DNA of 64,000 bases. Origin: Truepera sp. (GTDB lineage: Bacteria; Deinococcota; Deinococci; Deinococcales; Trueperaceae). Each line of letters begins with the position of its first letter. The first letter of the stretch is position 1. The DNA lies in assembly GCA_032027045.1 (NCBI GenBank), contig JAVSMU010000001.1, forward strand, positions 746,599 through 810,598. The letters are read 5' to 3'. Shown in pieces: positions 1 through 7,875 of the stretch. The position numbers and the translations under genes are program-made. A model generated the notes under the pieces. The model did no database searches, was not told the origin of the DNA, and saw only the letters and a program-made list of their open reading frames with translations.

Positions 1-567
1 CACCAGGTAGCCATGCAGTCCGTCTCGATGACTTTCATGGTCCCGCTCGGCATGTCGATCGCGACCGGCGTGCTGGTGGGACAGGCGGCAGGCAGGGGCG
101 ACGATGCGGCGGTCAGACGCATGGGATTCATGGGGATCCTCGCTGCCATCGGTTTCATGACCCTCACGGCCTGTCTCTTCGCCTTCGCCCCACGGTACGT
201 GATCGGGATCTACGCGAGCCTCGACGATCCGACGAACGCGAGCATGATCGCGACCGCGGCGGGCTTCTTGGGCATCGCCGCCATCTTTCAGCTCTTCGAC
301 GGGGTGCAGGTCACTGCCATCGGGGCGCTCCGCGGGCTCAGGGACACGCGCATGCCCATGCTTTACACCATCTTCTCGTACTGGCTCGTCGGGGTGCCCG
401 TAGGGCTGCTGCTGGCGTTCAAGCTCGGTTTCGGCCCGCGTGGGCTGTGGTTCGGGATGGTCGCCGGGCTGGCGACGTCCGCGGTGCTCATGACCGTCCG
501 CTTCGCGCGGCGCTCGAGGCAGGTCGCGCCCGTGGTGCTCGGCAGTCCGACGACGCGGCCAAGCTAG
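1..567 (+). CDS. MATE-family multidrug/Na+ antiporter, C-terminal part (cut by window edge)
   Basis: The frame is open from the first base, so the 5' part lies outside the window; the first visible residues are HQVAMQSVSMTFMVPLG. This matches the region near the start of the second half of MATE (NorM/DinF-like) exporters, where small residues and VGQAAG recur. About 188 residues with five to six hydrophobic helices are visible, ending in a short basic tail. MATE proteins use a Na+ or H+ gradient to expel cationic drugs or metabolites across the inner membrane; the substrate cannot be read from sequence. A gap of about 45 bp separates it from the next small gene, which has its own -10 and SD. 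Confidence 0.85.
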   Translation, partial: HQVAMQSVSMTFMVPLGMSIATGVLVGQAAGRGDDAAVRRMGFMGILAAIGFMTLTACLFAFAPRYVIGIYASLDDPTNASMIATAAGFLGIAAIFQLFDGVQVTAIGALRGLRDTRMPMLYTIFSYWLVGVPVGLLLAFKLGFGPRGLWFGMVAGLATSAVLMTVRFARRSRQVAPVVLGSPTTRPS

Positions 568-611
568 GGCGCCGATCGGCGGGTGGGGTAGAATCGCCGC
601 CGGAGGTTCAC

Positions 612-749
612 GTGGAAGAGTTCCTCGCCATCGGTAGGAACGCGGCGATCATAGTCCTCTCGCTGTCTGCGTTCGCGTCGTTCTTCGTCCTGATCACGCT
701 GTGGCTCGCGCGTAACACCGTCGAACCCGAGCACGAAGCCGGCTACTGA
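612..749 (+). CDS. 45-aa single-pass membrane micro-protein
   Basis: GTG start with a GGAGG Shine-Dalgarno at 602-606 and a TAGAAT -10-like box at 589-594. The product starts MEEFLAIGRN, has one hydrophobic helix (about residues 11-33) and an acidic tail. The frame inside the preceding gene is only a shadow, but the SD-GTG pair and the clean membrane-helix composition support a real small gene. Its stop lies in a 17-bp tandem duplication shared with the next gene's start. It resembles small subunits of membrane complexes in size, but I do not recognise a family. Confidence 0.6.
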   Translation: MEEFLAIGRNAAIIVLSLSAFASFFVLITLWLARNTVEPEHEAGY

Positions 750-780
750 ACCCGGGGTTCCGGTGAACCCGGGGTTCCGG
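747..780 (+). repeat. 17-bp perfect tandem duplication across a stop/start junction
   Basis: TGAACCCGGGGTTCCGG occurs twice head to tail (747-763 and 764-780). The first copy begins with the TGA stop of the 45-aa gene, and the GTG of the next gene spans the copy junction. Each unit contains the inverted repeat GAACCC-G-GGGTTC. Confidence 0.9.
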
Positions 781-1266
781 GCGCTGATCCGCGAGCCGCT
801 GAAGCGCTACCTCGCTGCGCCACGGCTCGATGAGCACGCCGCGGCCGCGGTTCTCCGGGCCGCGTACGCCACCGCGTTCATGGCGCAGGTCGTCATCGCA
901 GTCTTGGTCGCGATCGTCGTGCGGCTGCTGGCTGCGGGCCAGACTCTCAGGCCGAACGCAGTCCTGACGTGGACGTTGGTGGCCTTCGCCGTCCTCGAGA
1001 TGATCGTGGCCGGGGTGCTCGGCAACCGCCTCGGGGTCGTCAAGGGCAGGCGCGCGGCCCTCTCGACCACGCTATTGGTGGCCACCTTGTACGGCTCGGT
1101 AGCCTGGTTCATGGCGCTGGCCCTGGCAACGGAACAGCGCGGCGTCGCACTTTACGTGTTGCTACTGCTGCTGGCCACGGGCTACGCGCTGGGTTTCCTC
1201 GCCGTTGGCCGGCTGGCCAAGGCGGCGGCGGCCGAGCGGGTACCTCCAGCGTCGGAAGCGGCCTAG
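763..1266 (+). CDS. Four-helix integral membrane protein, unknown function
   Basis: 167 residues from a GTG start 13 bp after the previous stop. It has a cytoplasm-like basic N-terminus (about 35 residues) and then four hydrophobic segments (about 38-60, 68-88, 100-122, 128-150) and an alanine-rich tail. Topology resembles small four-helix proteins such as ATP synthase subunit I, but no diagnostic motif is visible and no ATP synthase genes are adjacent, so I leave it unnamed. No strong SD is seen; the start lies inside the tandem duplication, and coupling to the upstream micro-protein is plausible. Confidence 0.65.
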   Translation: MNPGFRALIREPLKRYLAAPRLDEHAAAAVLRAAYATAFMAQVVIAVLVAIVVRLLAAGQTLRPNAVLTWTLVAFAVLEMIVAGVLGNRLGVVKGRRAALSTTLLVATLYGSVAWFMALALATEQRGVALYVLLLLLATGYALGFLAVGRLAKAAAAERVPPASEAA

Positions 1267-1285
1267 GAGCGGACCCAGACGGCGT

Positions 1286-2293
1286 TCAGCGGGCCCGTTC
1301 GAAATGTGCGTCCTTGAGGACGTGCACCAGGTCGAGCGCCTGGGCCGTGCCGAGGACGACACAGTCGGCCGGGTTCGCGGCGACGCCCACGGGGATGGCC
1401 GTGATGGTCGAGAGATACGTGTCGAGGTGCCTTAGCAGCGCGCCGCCGCCGGTGAGGACGATGCCGCGCTCGATGACGTCGGACACGAGCTCGGGTGGAC
1501 CCTGCTCGAGTACCTTGCGCATGCCCTCGGCGATCCTCTCGAGCGAGGACCGCAGCGCCTGGACCACGTCCTCCGTAGTGATGGTCACGCTCTTGGGCAT
1601 GCCGTCGATCAGGTCGCGGCCCCGCACTTCCATGCTCTGCCGGTCCGCCTCCGACATGATCTTCGCGGCCCCTATCTCGCGCTTGATCTCCTCGGCCGTG
1701 CGGTCGCCGATGAGCAGGTTGTGCTTGGCCTTGACGAAGGCCATGATGTCGCGATCGAAGGTGTTGCCGGCGATGCGGAGGCTGTGGGAGACCACGATGC
1801 CCCCCATGCTGATGATGGCCAGGTCGGTGGTGCCGCCACCGATATCGATGACCATCGAGCCGATCGGCTCGGCGATGTTGATACCGGCACCGATGGCGCC
1901 CGCCACCGGTTCCTCGATCAGGTACGCCCTGCGCGCCCCGACCTCGTGGACGGCCTGCACCACCGCGCGGCGCTCGACGTCGGTGATGCCTGAGGGGATG
2001 CAGACCATGATGTTGGGGCGGATGAAGCGCGAGGGCCCCGTGAGCACCTTGCGGATGAAGGCCTTCAGCATCCTCTCCGTCAGGGTGTAATCGGCGATGA
2101 CGCCATCGGCCATGGGCCTCACGGCAGTGATGGTCCCGGGCGTGCGGCCGAGCATGCGGTAGGCCTCCTGCCCGACCGCCTTTATCTCGGTCGTGCCCTT
2201 GAGCACCGCGATGACTGCCGGCTCGCGCAGCAGAACGCCCTTGCCCTTCACGTGGATCCTGACGTTCGTCGTGCCTAGGTCTACGCCGATCAT
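1286..2293 (-). CDS. mreB: MreB-like actin, copy 1 (no N-terminal membrane helix)
   Basis: 335 residues of the bacterial actin MreB: phosphate-1 loop GVDLGTTN, adenosine/phosphate-2 DIGGGTTD, hinge GNTFD, and the C-terminal GGGALL adenosine loop. MreB filaments under the inner membrane guide the elongasome that inserts cell-wall material. Unlike the second copy at 57918-58955, it begins directly at MIGVDLGTTN with no hydrophobic or amphipathic leader, so membrane attachment would rely on the MreB internal hydrophobic loop or on the other copy. No mreC or mreD follows it. A -10-like box 6 nt before the ATG suggests a leaderless mRNA. The stop is convergent with the membrane-protein gene 20 bp away. 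Confidence 0.93.
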   Translation of the reverse strand: MIGVDLGTTNVRIHVKGKGVLLREPAVIAVLKGTTEIKAVGQEAYRMLGRTPGTITAVRPMADGVIADYTLTERMLKAFIRKVLTGPSRFIRPNIMVCIPSGITDVERRAVVQAVHEVGARRAYLIEEPVAGAIGAGINIAEPIGSMVIDIGGGTTDLAIISMGGIVVSHSLRIAGNTFDRDIMAFVKAKHNLLIGDRTAEEIKREIGAAKIMSEADRQSMEVRGRDLIDGMPKSVTITTEDVVQALRSSLERIAEGMRKVLEQGPPELVSDVIERGIVLTGGGALLRHLDTYLSTITAIPVGVAANPADCVVLGTAQALDLVHVLKDAHFERAR

Positions 2294-2299
2294 GGCACC

Positions 2300-2305
2300 A
2301 CGCTA
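2300..2305 (-). promoter_or_regulatory. Extended -10 box (leaderless start of mreB copy 1)
   Basis: On the minus strand the sequence reads TGGTAGCGT then 6 nt then ATG. A -10 at this distance places transcription initiation at or next to the start codon. No SD is present between the box and the ATG. Confidence 0.5.
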
Positions 2306-2338
2306 CCAGTTGGACCGCTCGCGTTGGGTGGGAACTCG

Positions 2339-2344
2339 TAGCAT
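2339..2344 (+). promoter_or_regulatory. -10 box (leaderless start of the oxidoreductase gene)
   Basis: TAGCAT lies 6 nt before the ATG at 2351 and no SD is present, matching the other leaderless starts in this window and favouring 2351 over the internal ATG at 2378. Confidence 0.45.
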
Positions 2345-2350
2345 GATCCC

Positions 2351-3391
2351 ATGGCAGAAGTCGCGGACTCCAAGCAGATGACGGCGCTCATCCCGAACGC
2401 GAGCGGGGCGTTGAAGCCGGCAAGCGTCGCACGTCCGGTTCCGGGTGAGCACGAGGTGCTCGTGCGCGTGCGGGCGGCCGGCATCAACCGTGCCGACCTT
2501 GCTCAGCTGGCCGGGCTCTACCCGCCGCCGCCGGGCGCTTCCGACGTGCTCGGCCTCGAGGTGGCTGGGGAGGTAGCGGGCTTCGGACCGGGGCTCTCCG
2601 AGGCCGACGAGGCGGACCCCGAGGCGGGCCCGTACGCGCGGCTCGGGTTGGACGTGGGGACGCCCGTCTGCGCGCTGCTCCCAGGCGGCGGTTACGCGGA
2701 GTACGTGAGCGTGCCGGCGGCGATGCTCATGCCGGTGCAGCCGGGCTGGACGATGCTCGAGGCGGCGGCCTGGCCCGAGGTCGCCTTCACGGCGTTCCTC
2801 AACCTGTTCCTGGAGGCGCGCCTGCGGCCGGGGGAGCGGCTCCTGGTGCATGCGGGTGCGAGCGGCGTGGGCACGATGGCGATTGCGATGGCGAAGGCCG
2901 CCGGGGCCGCCGTCTACGCCACCGCGGGCGGCCCGGCCAAGGTCGGGGCCTGCCTCGCACAAGGCGCCGACCTGGCGTTCGACCGTTACGACCAGGAGTT
3001 CGCCGCGGCACTGGCCGAGCACGGGGTGGACGGGGTGGACGTCGTGCTGGACGTGGTGGGCCGCGCATACTTCGACTCGAACATCGACAGCCTGAGGCCG
3101 GGTGGGCGCCTGGTCGTGATCTCGACCCTGAGTGGCGGGAGCGTCGAACTCGACCTGCGGCGGCTGATGGCGAAACGCTTGCGCTTGATAGGCTCGACGC
3201 TGCGGGCGAGGCCGGTGCCGGAGAAGGTCGACATAAAACGCGCCCTCTTCGGCCGCTTCGGCTCCCGCCTTGCCGCCGGTGAGCTGAAGCCGGTGATCGA
3301 CAGCACCGCGCCGTGGACGGACGTTTCCCGCCTGCACGCTAAGATGTCGGAGAACCTGAACATCGGCAAGCTGGTGCTCGAGGTCGCGTGA
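2351..3391 (+). CDS. NAD(P)H:quinone oxidoreductase-like MDR-family protein
   Basis: 346 residues of the zinc-independent quinone oxidoreductase (QOR/PIG3-like) branch of the medium-chain dehydrogenases. The N-terminal GroES-like domain has GINRADLAQLAG and YPPPPG; the Rossmann domain has HAGASGVGTMAIAMAK, and the usual cysteine and histidine zinc ligands are absent. The family reduces quinones or enals using NADPH in the cytoplasm. The start at 2351 is chosen because a TAGCAT box precedes it; homologues commonly begin near the second ATG (2378), which is an alternative. It is divergent from mreB with only 57 bp between the two start codons. Confidence 0.88.
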   Translation: MAEVADSKQMTALIPNASGALKPASVARPVPGEHEVLVRVRAAGINRADLAQLAGLYPPPPGASDVLGLEVAGEVAGFGPGLSEADEADPEAGPYARLGLDVGTPVCALLPGGGYAEYVSVPAAMLMPVQPGWTMLEAAAWPEVAFTAFLNLFLEARLRPGERLLVHAGASGVGTMAIAMAKAAGAAVYATAGGPAKVGACLAQGADLAFDRYDQEFAAALAEHGVDGVDVVLDVVGRAYFDSNIDSLRPGGRLVVISTLSGGSVELDLRRLMAKRLRLIGSTLRARPVPEKVDIKRALFGRFGSRLAAGELKPVIDSTAPWTDVSRLHAKMSENLNIGKLVLEVA

Positions 3392-3473
3392 GTTGGCCGC
3401 GGAGTTCTAGCGCGTGCGAGTGGGCCGCGGTACTCGGGGCCCAGTGAGTGGGCCGCGCCGGCTGCCGCTTGCG
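3390..3473 (+). repeat. 28-bp degenerate tandem repeat, three units, starting at a stop codon
   Basis: The core GAGTKGGCCGCGS occurs at 3390, 3418 and 3446, exactly 28 bp apart. The first copy overlaps the TGA (3389-3391) of the oxidoreductase gene. The rest of each unit is diverged, with the first and second units most alike. The whole 218-bp interval 3392-3610 has no other gene. Confidence 0.75.
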
Positions 3474-3610
3474 GGGGCGGGTTGGTCGACTACCGGCGCG
3501 ACAGACGCACCTTACGCGGGCCGGGCGACCGGCGGGGAGGGGACCTAAGCTATACGCGAGCCGGTCTAGGCCGGCGGTATCATCGAGCGGTCGTGAGCGA
3601 GGAGCCACAC

Positions 3611-4357
3611 ATGGACACGCTCGAGGCCCCGCGGGTGGCGCCCTACACGGCGCTTGCCGACGTCTACGACGTCATCATGGCCGAGGTCGAGTACGACGAG
3701 TGGGCGGAGTTCATCCTGAGAGTCGCCGAGGAGCGAGGGTTCCGTGGCGGGCCGCTGCTGGACCTCGGCTGCGGCACAGGCAACGCCACGCTACCGATGT
3801 GGGAACGCGGTCACGAGGTGGAGGGCCTCGATGCCAGCGCGGCCATGCTGAGGGTGGCGCGGCGCAAGCTGCCCGGAGTCGGGTTCACCCTCGGTACCTT
3901 CGAAACGTTCGAGCTGACGAGGCGCTTCGGTCTCGTGTACTCGGTTTTCGACGCCCTCAACAACCTCCTCAGCGACGAGGCCTTCGCGGCCTGCTTGCGG
4001 CGCGTGCATGAGCACCTGACCCCCGGGGGCGTGTTCGTCTTCGACGTGAACACCCCCACCGGGCTGAGGGAGCTGTGGCACGGTGGCGTTGCCGAGGGCT
4101 GGGCGGACGACGTCTACTACCGCTGGAACCACGCCTACGACGAGACGACCGGGCTGGCCACGGTGTCGGCCTTCTGCGAGACGGAGGGCGCCGCGTTCAC
4201 GGAGGTGCACCGCGAACGGGGTTACGACGAGCCCCACGTGCGCCGCTTGCTGGAGGCCGCGGGATTCGAGGGGGTGGCGGCGCTCGCCTTCCCAGAGGCC
4301 GGACCGCCGCCGCCGGGCGCCGAGCGGATCTGGGTGGTGGCGCGTAAGCCCCAGTGA
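3611..4357 (+). CDS. Class I SAM-dependent methyltransferase
   Basis: 248 residues. Motif I LLDLGCGTGNATLP (about residues 48-61) and the acidic motif II (VEGLDAS) form the SAM pocket; YSVFDALNNLL and GGVFVFDVNTP are typical of the small-molecule methyltransferase group whose members begin YTALADVYD. The substrate is unknown. The start at 3611 is chosen for the GAGGAG SD at 3599-3604 and the TATCAT -10 at 3578-3583; the open frame extends upstream to 3482 but without a family match. It is related in architecture to the second methyltransferase at 48475-49203. Confidence 0.85.
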   Translation: MDTLEAPRVAPYTALADVYDVIMAEVEYDEWAEFILRVAEERGFRGGPLLDLGCGTGNATLPMWERGHEVEGLDASAAMLRVARRKLPGVGFTLGTFETFELTRRFGLVYSVFDALNNLLSDEAFAACLRRVHEHLTPGGVFVFDVNTPTGLRELWHGGVAEGWADDVYYRWNHAYDETTGLATVSAFCETEGAAFTEVHRERGYDEPHVRRLLEAAGFEGVAALAFPEAGPPPPGAERIWVVARKPQ

Positions 4358-4393
4358 CAACGCGGATAGCGTGGCGCGCGGCGCGGCCCAGCG

Positions 4394-4456
4394 CGGATAA
4401 TCGGCCTTGCTCGGATCATCGGACCTGCTCGGATCATCGGCGCCGCTCGGATCAGT
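4394..4456 (+). repeat. 18-bp tandem repeat, three and a half units
   Basis: Units CGGATMATCGGMCYTGCT start at 4394, 4412, 4430 and (partial) 4448. The last partial unit runs into the stop codon of the minus-strand dehydrogenase gene (stop at 4452-4454). It fills most of the convergent gap between that gene and the methyltransferase. No hairpin with a T-run is seen. Confidence 0.85.
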
Positions 4457-5339
4457 CGTTGCGGCCCTTCAGCCCGGCCTGCTCGCGCACGACTCTCGCG
4501 ATGTTCGACACGTCCTCGTCGCCCAGGCCGCGCGACACGAGGCTCGTCTCCAGCTGCTCCACGTAGGCCGACACGGGCATGCTCACCCCGAGCTCGCGCG
4601 CGGCGTTCAGGGCGATGCCCAGGTCCTTGCGGTGCAACCGCGTGCGGAAGCCGAGCGGGTACTGGTCCTCGATCATGTTGCGGGCCCGGTTGGCCAGCAC
4701 CCATGAGCCCGCGGCGCCGCCCTCGAGGGCAGTGAGCGCGGCGTCGACGTCGATGCCCGCCGCCATGGCCAACGTCATGCCCTCGGCCACTGCTGCGTAG
4801 GTGCCCGCGATGACCACCTGGTTCACGGCCTTGGCGACCTGGCCGCTCCCGACCGGGCCCACGTGCGTGATGGTCTTGCCCAGATGCTGCAGTACGGGGC
4901 GCATCCGCGCCAGCGCGACCGAGTCGCCGCCCACCATGATCGAGAGCGTGCCGCTCTTGGCGCCTTCGCTGCCGCCCGACACGGGTGCGTCGAGCATGGT
5001 CACGTCGTGATCCGCGAGCGCGGCCGCTATGCGGCGGGTGGTGGCGGGGCTGATGGTGCTCATGTCCACGAGGATGCCGCCCGGCTTCATGCCCAAGGCG
5101 GCCCCTTGATCGCCCAGCACGATGGCCTGGACGTCGGGAGTGTCGGACACCATGGTGAAGACGGCGTCCTGACCCTCGGCGCAGGCTAGCGGGCTGGCGG
5201 CCCGCGCCGCTCCCAGGGCGGCGAGCGGTTCCTCCCGCTCGCGCGTTCGGTTGTGGACCGTCACCTCGAAGCCGGCGGCGAGCAGCCGTCCGGCCATGGG
5301 GGCGCCCATGGTGCCAAGGCCTATGAACCCGATGCGCAT
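4452..5339 (-). CDS. 3-hydroxyisobutyrate dehydrogenase / tartronate semialdehyde reductase family
   Basis: 295 residues of the beta-hydroxyacid dehydrogenase family. NAD(P)-binding GFIGLGTMGAPMAGRLL at the N-terminus, substrate-binding DAPVSGGSEGAKSGTL, catalytic lysine in GSGQVAKAVNQ and a C-terminal KDLGIALNAARELG helix. Members oxidise 3-hydroxyisobutyrate or reduce 2-hydroxy-3-oxopropionate; sequence alone does not decide. A GGAGGG SD precedes the ATG. It lies 16 bp after acuC in the same direction, so it may share the acetylation-control operon and act in carbon catabolism. Confidence 0.9.
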   Translation of the reverse strand: MRIGFIGLGTMGAPMAGRLLAAGFEVTVHNRTREREEPLAALGAARAASPLACAEGQDAVFTMVSDTPDVQAIVLGDQGAALGMKPGGILVDMSTISPATTRRIAAALADHDVTMLDAPVSGGSEGAKSGTLSIMVGGDSVALARMRPVLQHLGKTITHVGPVGSGQVAKAVNQVVIAGTYAAVAEGMTLAMAAGIDVDAALTALEGGAAGSWVLANRARNMIEDQYPLGFRTRLHRKDLGIALNAARELGVSMPVSAYVEQLETSLVSRGLGDEDVSNIARVVREQAGLKGRND

Positions 5340-5355
5340 GCCAGACCCTCCAGAC

Positions 5356-6558
5356 TCAGCGAGAGGTTACCCCGCGGCCTAGTCCGGTGTCCTGCCATAT
5401 CTCGTCCAGAGCGGCGACCACGCGCGCGACGACCACCGCGTTGCGGCGGGCGACCTGCTCGCGGTTGCGGCTGGGTGCGAAGTCGGAAGGCCCGTCGAGG
5501 GCGCGGTCGGGCAGGGTCGTGCCCGCGGGTAGCCGGCCCCGCCACGTCTCGGCCCACGCCGGCGGCAGCTCCGCGGGAAGCTCGCGGCCCGTCATGGCGG
5601 CCCACAGGTGGGCCCATGCGCGCGGCACCGTGCGGTACGGGTCGTAGCCGCCGCCGCCGGTGGCGACCAGCCGGCCGCCCGTCAGTTCGTCGGCCAGCGC
5701 CACGACGCGTAGGTACGCCTGGCGCATCCCCTCGAGCGTCTGAGACAGGTCGGCGAGCGGGTCGAAGTGGTGCGAGTCGGCGCCCGCTTGCAGCACGATG
5801 ACGTCGGGAGCGAAGGCGCGCAGCGCCCTGGGCGCCACGGCGTCGAACGCCGCCAGGTACGACTCGTCATCGGTGTAGGGCTCCAGGGGGACGTTCACGC
5901 TCAGCCCTCGCCCGGGACCCTTGCCGGTCTCGTAGACATGACCCGTCCCGGGGAAGAGGTACTCACCAGATTCATGGAGACTGATCGTCATGACGTTCGG
6001 GTCCTCGTAGAAGAGCCACTGCACGCCGTCCCCGTGGTGCGCGTCGAGGTCGACGTAGGCGACGCGGAGCCCGTAGCGGTCCACGGCGCGGCGTATGGCC
6101 AGGGCGAGGTCGTTGTAGACGCAGAAGCCGGAGGCGCGGTCTTGCAGCGCGTGGTGTAGCCCGCCGCCAAGGTTGAGGGCCCTCGTAGCGGCTCCGGAGG
6201 CAACGGCGTCCAGCGCCGTCACCGTGCCGGCGCAGACCAGTCTGACCAGCTCGTGCATGCCGGCGAAGATCGGGTTGTCCGCGGTGCCAAGGCCCCACCG
6301 GGCCGCGCCCGTGGTGGGGCCCCCGGCGGAGAGGGCCTTGACGGCCTCCACGTAGGCCCGGTCATGCACGGCAAGCAGGTCGTCGTCGGTGAGGGGGGTA
6401 GGGGGCACGACCTCCGGGTCGGCCAGCAGTCCGGCGCTGGTCAACAGGGAGCGCGTGAGCTCCACGCGTAGGGGCTTGAACGGGTGGTCCGGGTGAAGCT
6501 CGAACCGCGCCATGCGCGGGTCGTAGACGAACACGACCCGCTGCGCGCCCTCGCTCAC
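5356..6558 (-). CDS. acuC: AcuC-type class I/II histone-deacetylase-fold lysine deacetylase
   Basis: 400 residues. Deacetylase signatures are intact: LGGGLHHALQ, DLDAHHGDGVQ (charge-relay histidines and zinc aspartate), QAGADSH (second zinc ligand) and GGGGYDPYRT (catalytic tyrosine). In Bacillus AcuC removes the acetyl group that AcuA places on acetyl-CoA synthetase, switching that enzyme on. The GTG at 6558 overlaps the acuB stop as GTGA and has a GGAG 10-12 nt upstream; a longer frame to 6582 exists but would overlap acuB by 28 bp. Order acuA-acuB-acuC supports the assignment. An acetyl-CoA synthetase gene is not in the window. Confidence 0.92.
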   Translation of the reverse strand: MSEGAQRVVFVYDPRMARFELHPDHPFKPLRVELTRSLLTSAGLLADPEVVPPTPLTDDDLLAVHDRAYVEAVKALSAGGPTTGAARWGLGTADNPIFAGMHELVRLVCAGTVTALDAVASGAATRALNLGGGLHHALQDRASGFCVYNDLALAIRRAVDRYGLRVAYVDLDAHHGDGVQWLFYEDPNVMTISLHESGEYLFPGTGHVYETGKGPGRGLSVNVPLEPYTDDESYLAAFDAVAPRALRAFAPDVIVLQAGADSHHFDPLADLSQTLEGMRQAYLRVVALADELTGGRLVATGGGGYDPYRTVPRAWAHLWAAMTGRELPAELPPAWAETWRGRLPAGTTLPDRALDGPSDFAPSRNREQVARRNAVVVARVVAALDEIWQDTGLGRGVTSR

Positions 6559-7208
6559 GCTTCCGTCGTCTCCGGCGGCCACAAGACGTTGTAACCGAGA
6601 CCTCGCAGGTGTGCCGCGAGGCCGTGCCCGTCGAGCGTCCCGACGCGCAACACGAACGTCACGCTGGCCTCGTCCGCGCGGGCGGTCAGCACGCTGGAGA
6701 CGTTGATGTTGCGGCTGGCCACGCGGTCCAGCAGCCCGGCCAGCGCCCCGGGCCGGTCCACCAGCTCGACCTCTAGACGGCTGGACGCGCCCTTCACGCC
6801 CGACATCCGGACGAGCGCGTCCAGCATGTCGATGCCGGTCACGATCCCGACCAACCGGCCGTCGTCCATCACGGGCATGGCGCCGATCTTGTTGTCGCGC
6901 AGCACCTTGGCCGTCTCCTCGACGGGGTCCTCGGGGTGCGCCACCAGGACTTCCGGCACCATGACGTCCCTCACGGGGTGAGAAGCGGTCACTCCCTTCG
7001 GGGCCTTGGGGTGATCGGCGCCGACCAGCCGTAGGTCGCGGTCGGAGACGATCCCCAGGAGGTGGTCCGAACCGGCGCCGCCACTACGCCCCTCGAGGAT
7101 CGGGAAGTGGCGGATGTTGCGTTGCTCCATCAGCGCTTGCACGTCCCGGATCGGCGTGTCAGGGCCGATGGCAACGACGTTGCGGGTCATGATCTCCTTC
7201 ACCAACAT
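6555..7208 (-). CDS. acuB: AcuB-type protein: two CBS domains plus ACT domain
   Basis: 217 residues. CBS domain 1 (about 1-65, starting LVKEIMTRNVVAIGPDTP), CBS domain 2 (about 78-130, VRDVMVPEVLVAHPEDP) and a C-terminal ACT domain (about 140-215, VELVDRPGALAGLLD). CBS pairs bind adenine nucleotides and ACT domains bind small ligands, so it is a sensor. The AcuB family is genetically linked to acetyl-CoA synthetase control but its molecular role is not settled. The SD GAGGAG lies just before the ATG and a TAGCAT -10-like box lies near 7225, inside the 24-bp gap to acuA. Confidence 0.92.
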   Translation of the reverse strand: MLVKEIMTRNVVAIGPDTPIRDVQALMEQRNIRHFPILEGRSGGAGSDHLLGIVSDRDLRLVGADHPKAPKGVTASHPVRDVMVPEVLVAHPEDPVEETAKVLRDNKIGAMPVMDDGRLVGIVTGIDMLDALVRMSGVKGASSRLEVELVDRPGALAGLLDRVASRNINVSSVLTARADEASVTFVLRVGTLDGHGLAAHLRGLGYNVLWPPETTEA

Positions 7209-7232
7209 GCGGTTCTCCTCTGTGGTCCGATG

Positions 7233-7832
7233 CTACCAGGCCCCCGCGGCGGTCACCGGCTGCGCCCTCCTCAGGCGGTGGAACTCCTCGACGACGCGTG
7301 GTGGGGCCAGCGGCCCGATCCGCGCCATGAGAGCGTTGGCCGCGCTACTGCGGATCTCTTCGTCGCTGGTGGGGAACGAGTCCATGCCCGCGGAGTGGTA
7401 AAGCCGCTCGAGCATGCGCCGGTACGCCAGGTCCGTGAGGCCGCTGCGGACCAGGTCGTAATGCCAGACGTAGAGCGTGGCGAACACGACGGTGTGATCG
7501 AAGCGCCCACCTTCGAAGCTCGCCTGGAGCAGCCGCCTGGCGAGGTTCTGGCTGCGGTACTCGGGGGCCACCTCGATGGCGCCCAGCTCGATGAGTTCCC
7601 CGGTGGCGTCGGCGCCCCACGACTCCACCTCGGTGGGCGGATGGAACGCGACGTAGCCGACCAGCGTGCCGCCGTCCGTGGCGCTCACGACGCAGCCCCG
7701 CGCGTCAGAGGCGATGTCCACCAGCGCCGCCAGCTGCTCGGCGGGCGGACGGAAAAGGGCCAGGCGCTCATGGGGTGCCAGGGCCGCGAGGACGCTCGGG
7801 TCAGCGCATGCGGTGATGATCGCCGCTGCCAT
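7233..7832 (-). CDS. acuA: AcuA-type GNAT lysine acetyltransferase
   Basis: 199 residues. The GNAT acetyl-CoA loop is IEVAPEYRSQNLARRLL; downstream TLYVWHYDLVRSGL, YRRML and NALMARIG follow the pattern of AcuA proteins rather than generic GNATs. AcuA acetylates and inactivates acetyl-CoA synthetase in Bacillus, balanced by AcuC. The gene leads acuB-acuC and follows the large P-loop/TPR gene by 43 bp. Identification rests on the C-terminal AcuA-like motifs plus context. Confidence 0.88.
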   Translation of the reverse strand: MAAAIITACADPSVLAALAPHERLALFRPPAEQLAALVDIASDARGCVVSATDGGTLVGYVAFHPPTEVESWGADATGELIELGAIEVAPEYRSQNLARRLLQASFEGGRFDHTVVFATLYVWHYDLVRSGLTDLAYRRMLERLYHSAGMDSFPTSDEEIRSSAANALMARIGPLAPPRVVEEFHRLRRAQPVTAAGAW

Positions 7833-7875
7833 CAGCTCTCGCCCGGGGCGCTGTCAGGCGCCACGCCGCGCCCGC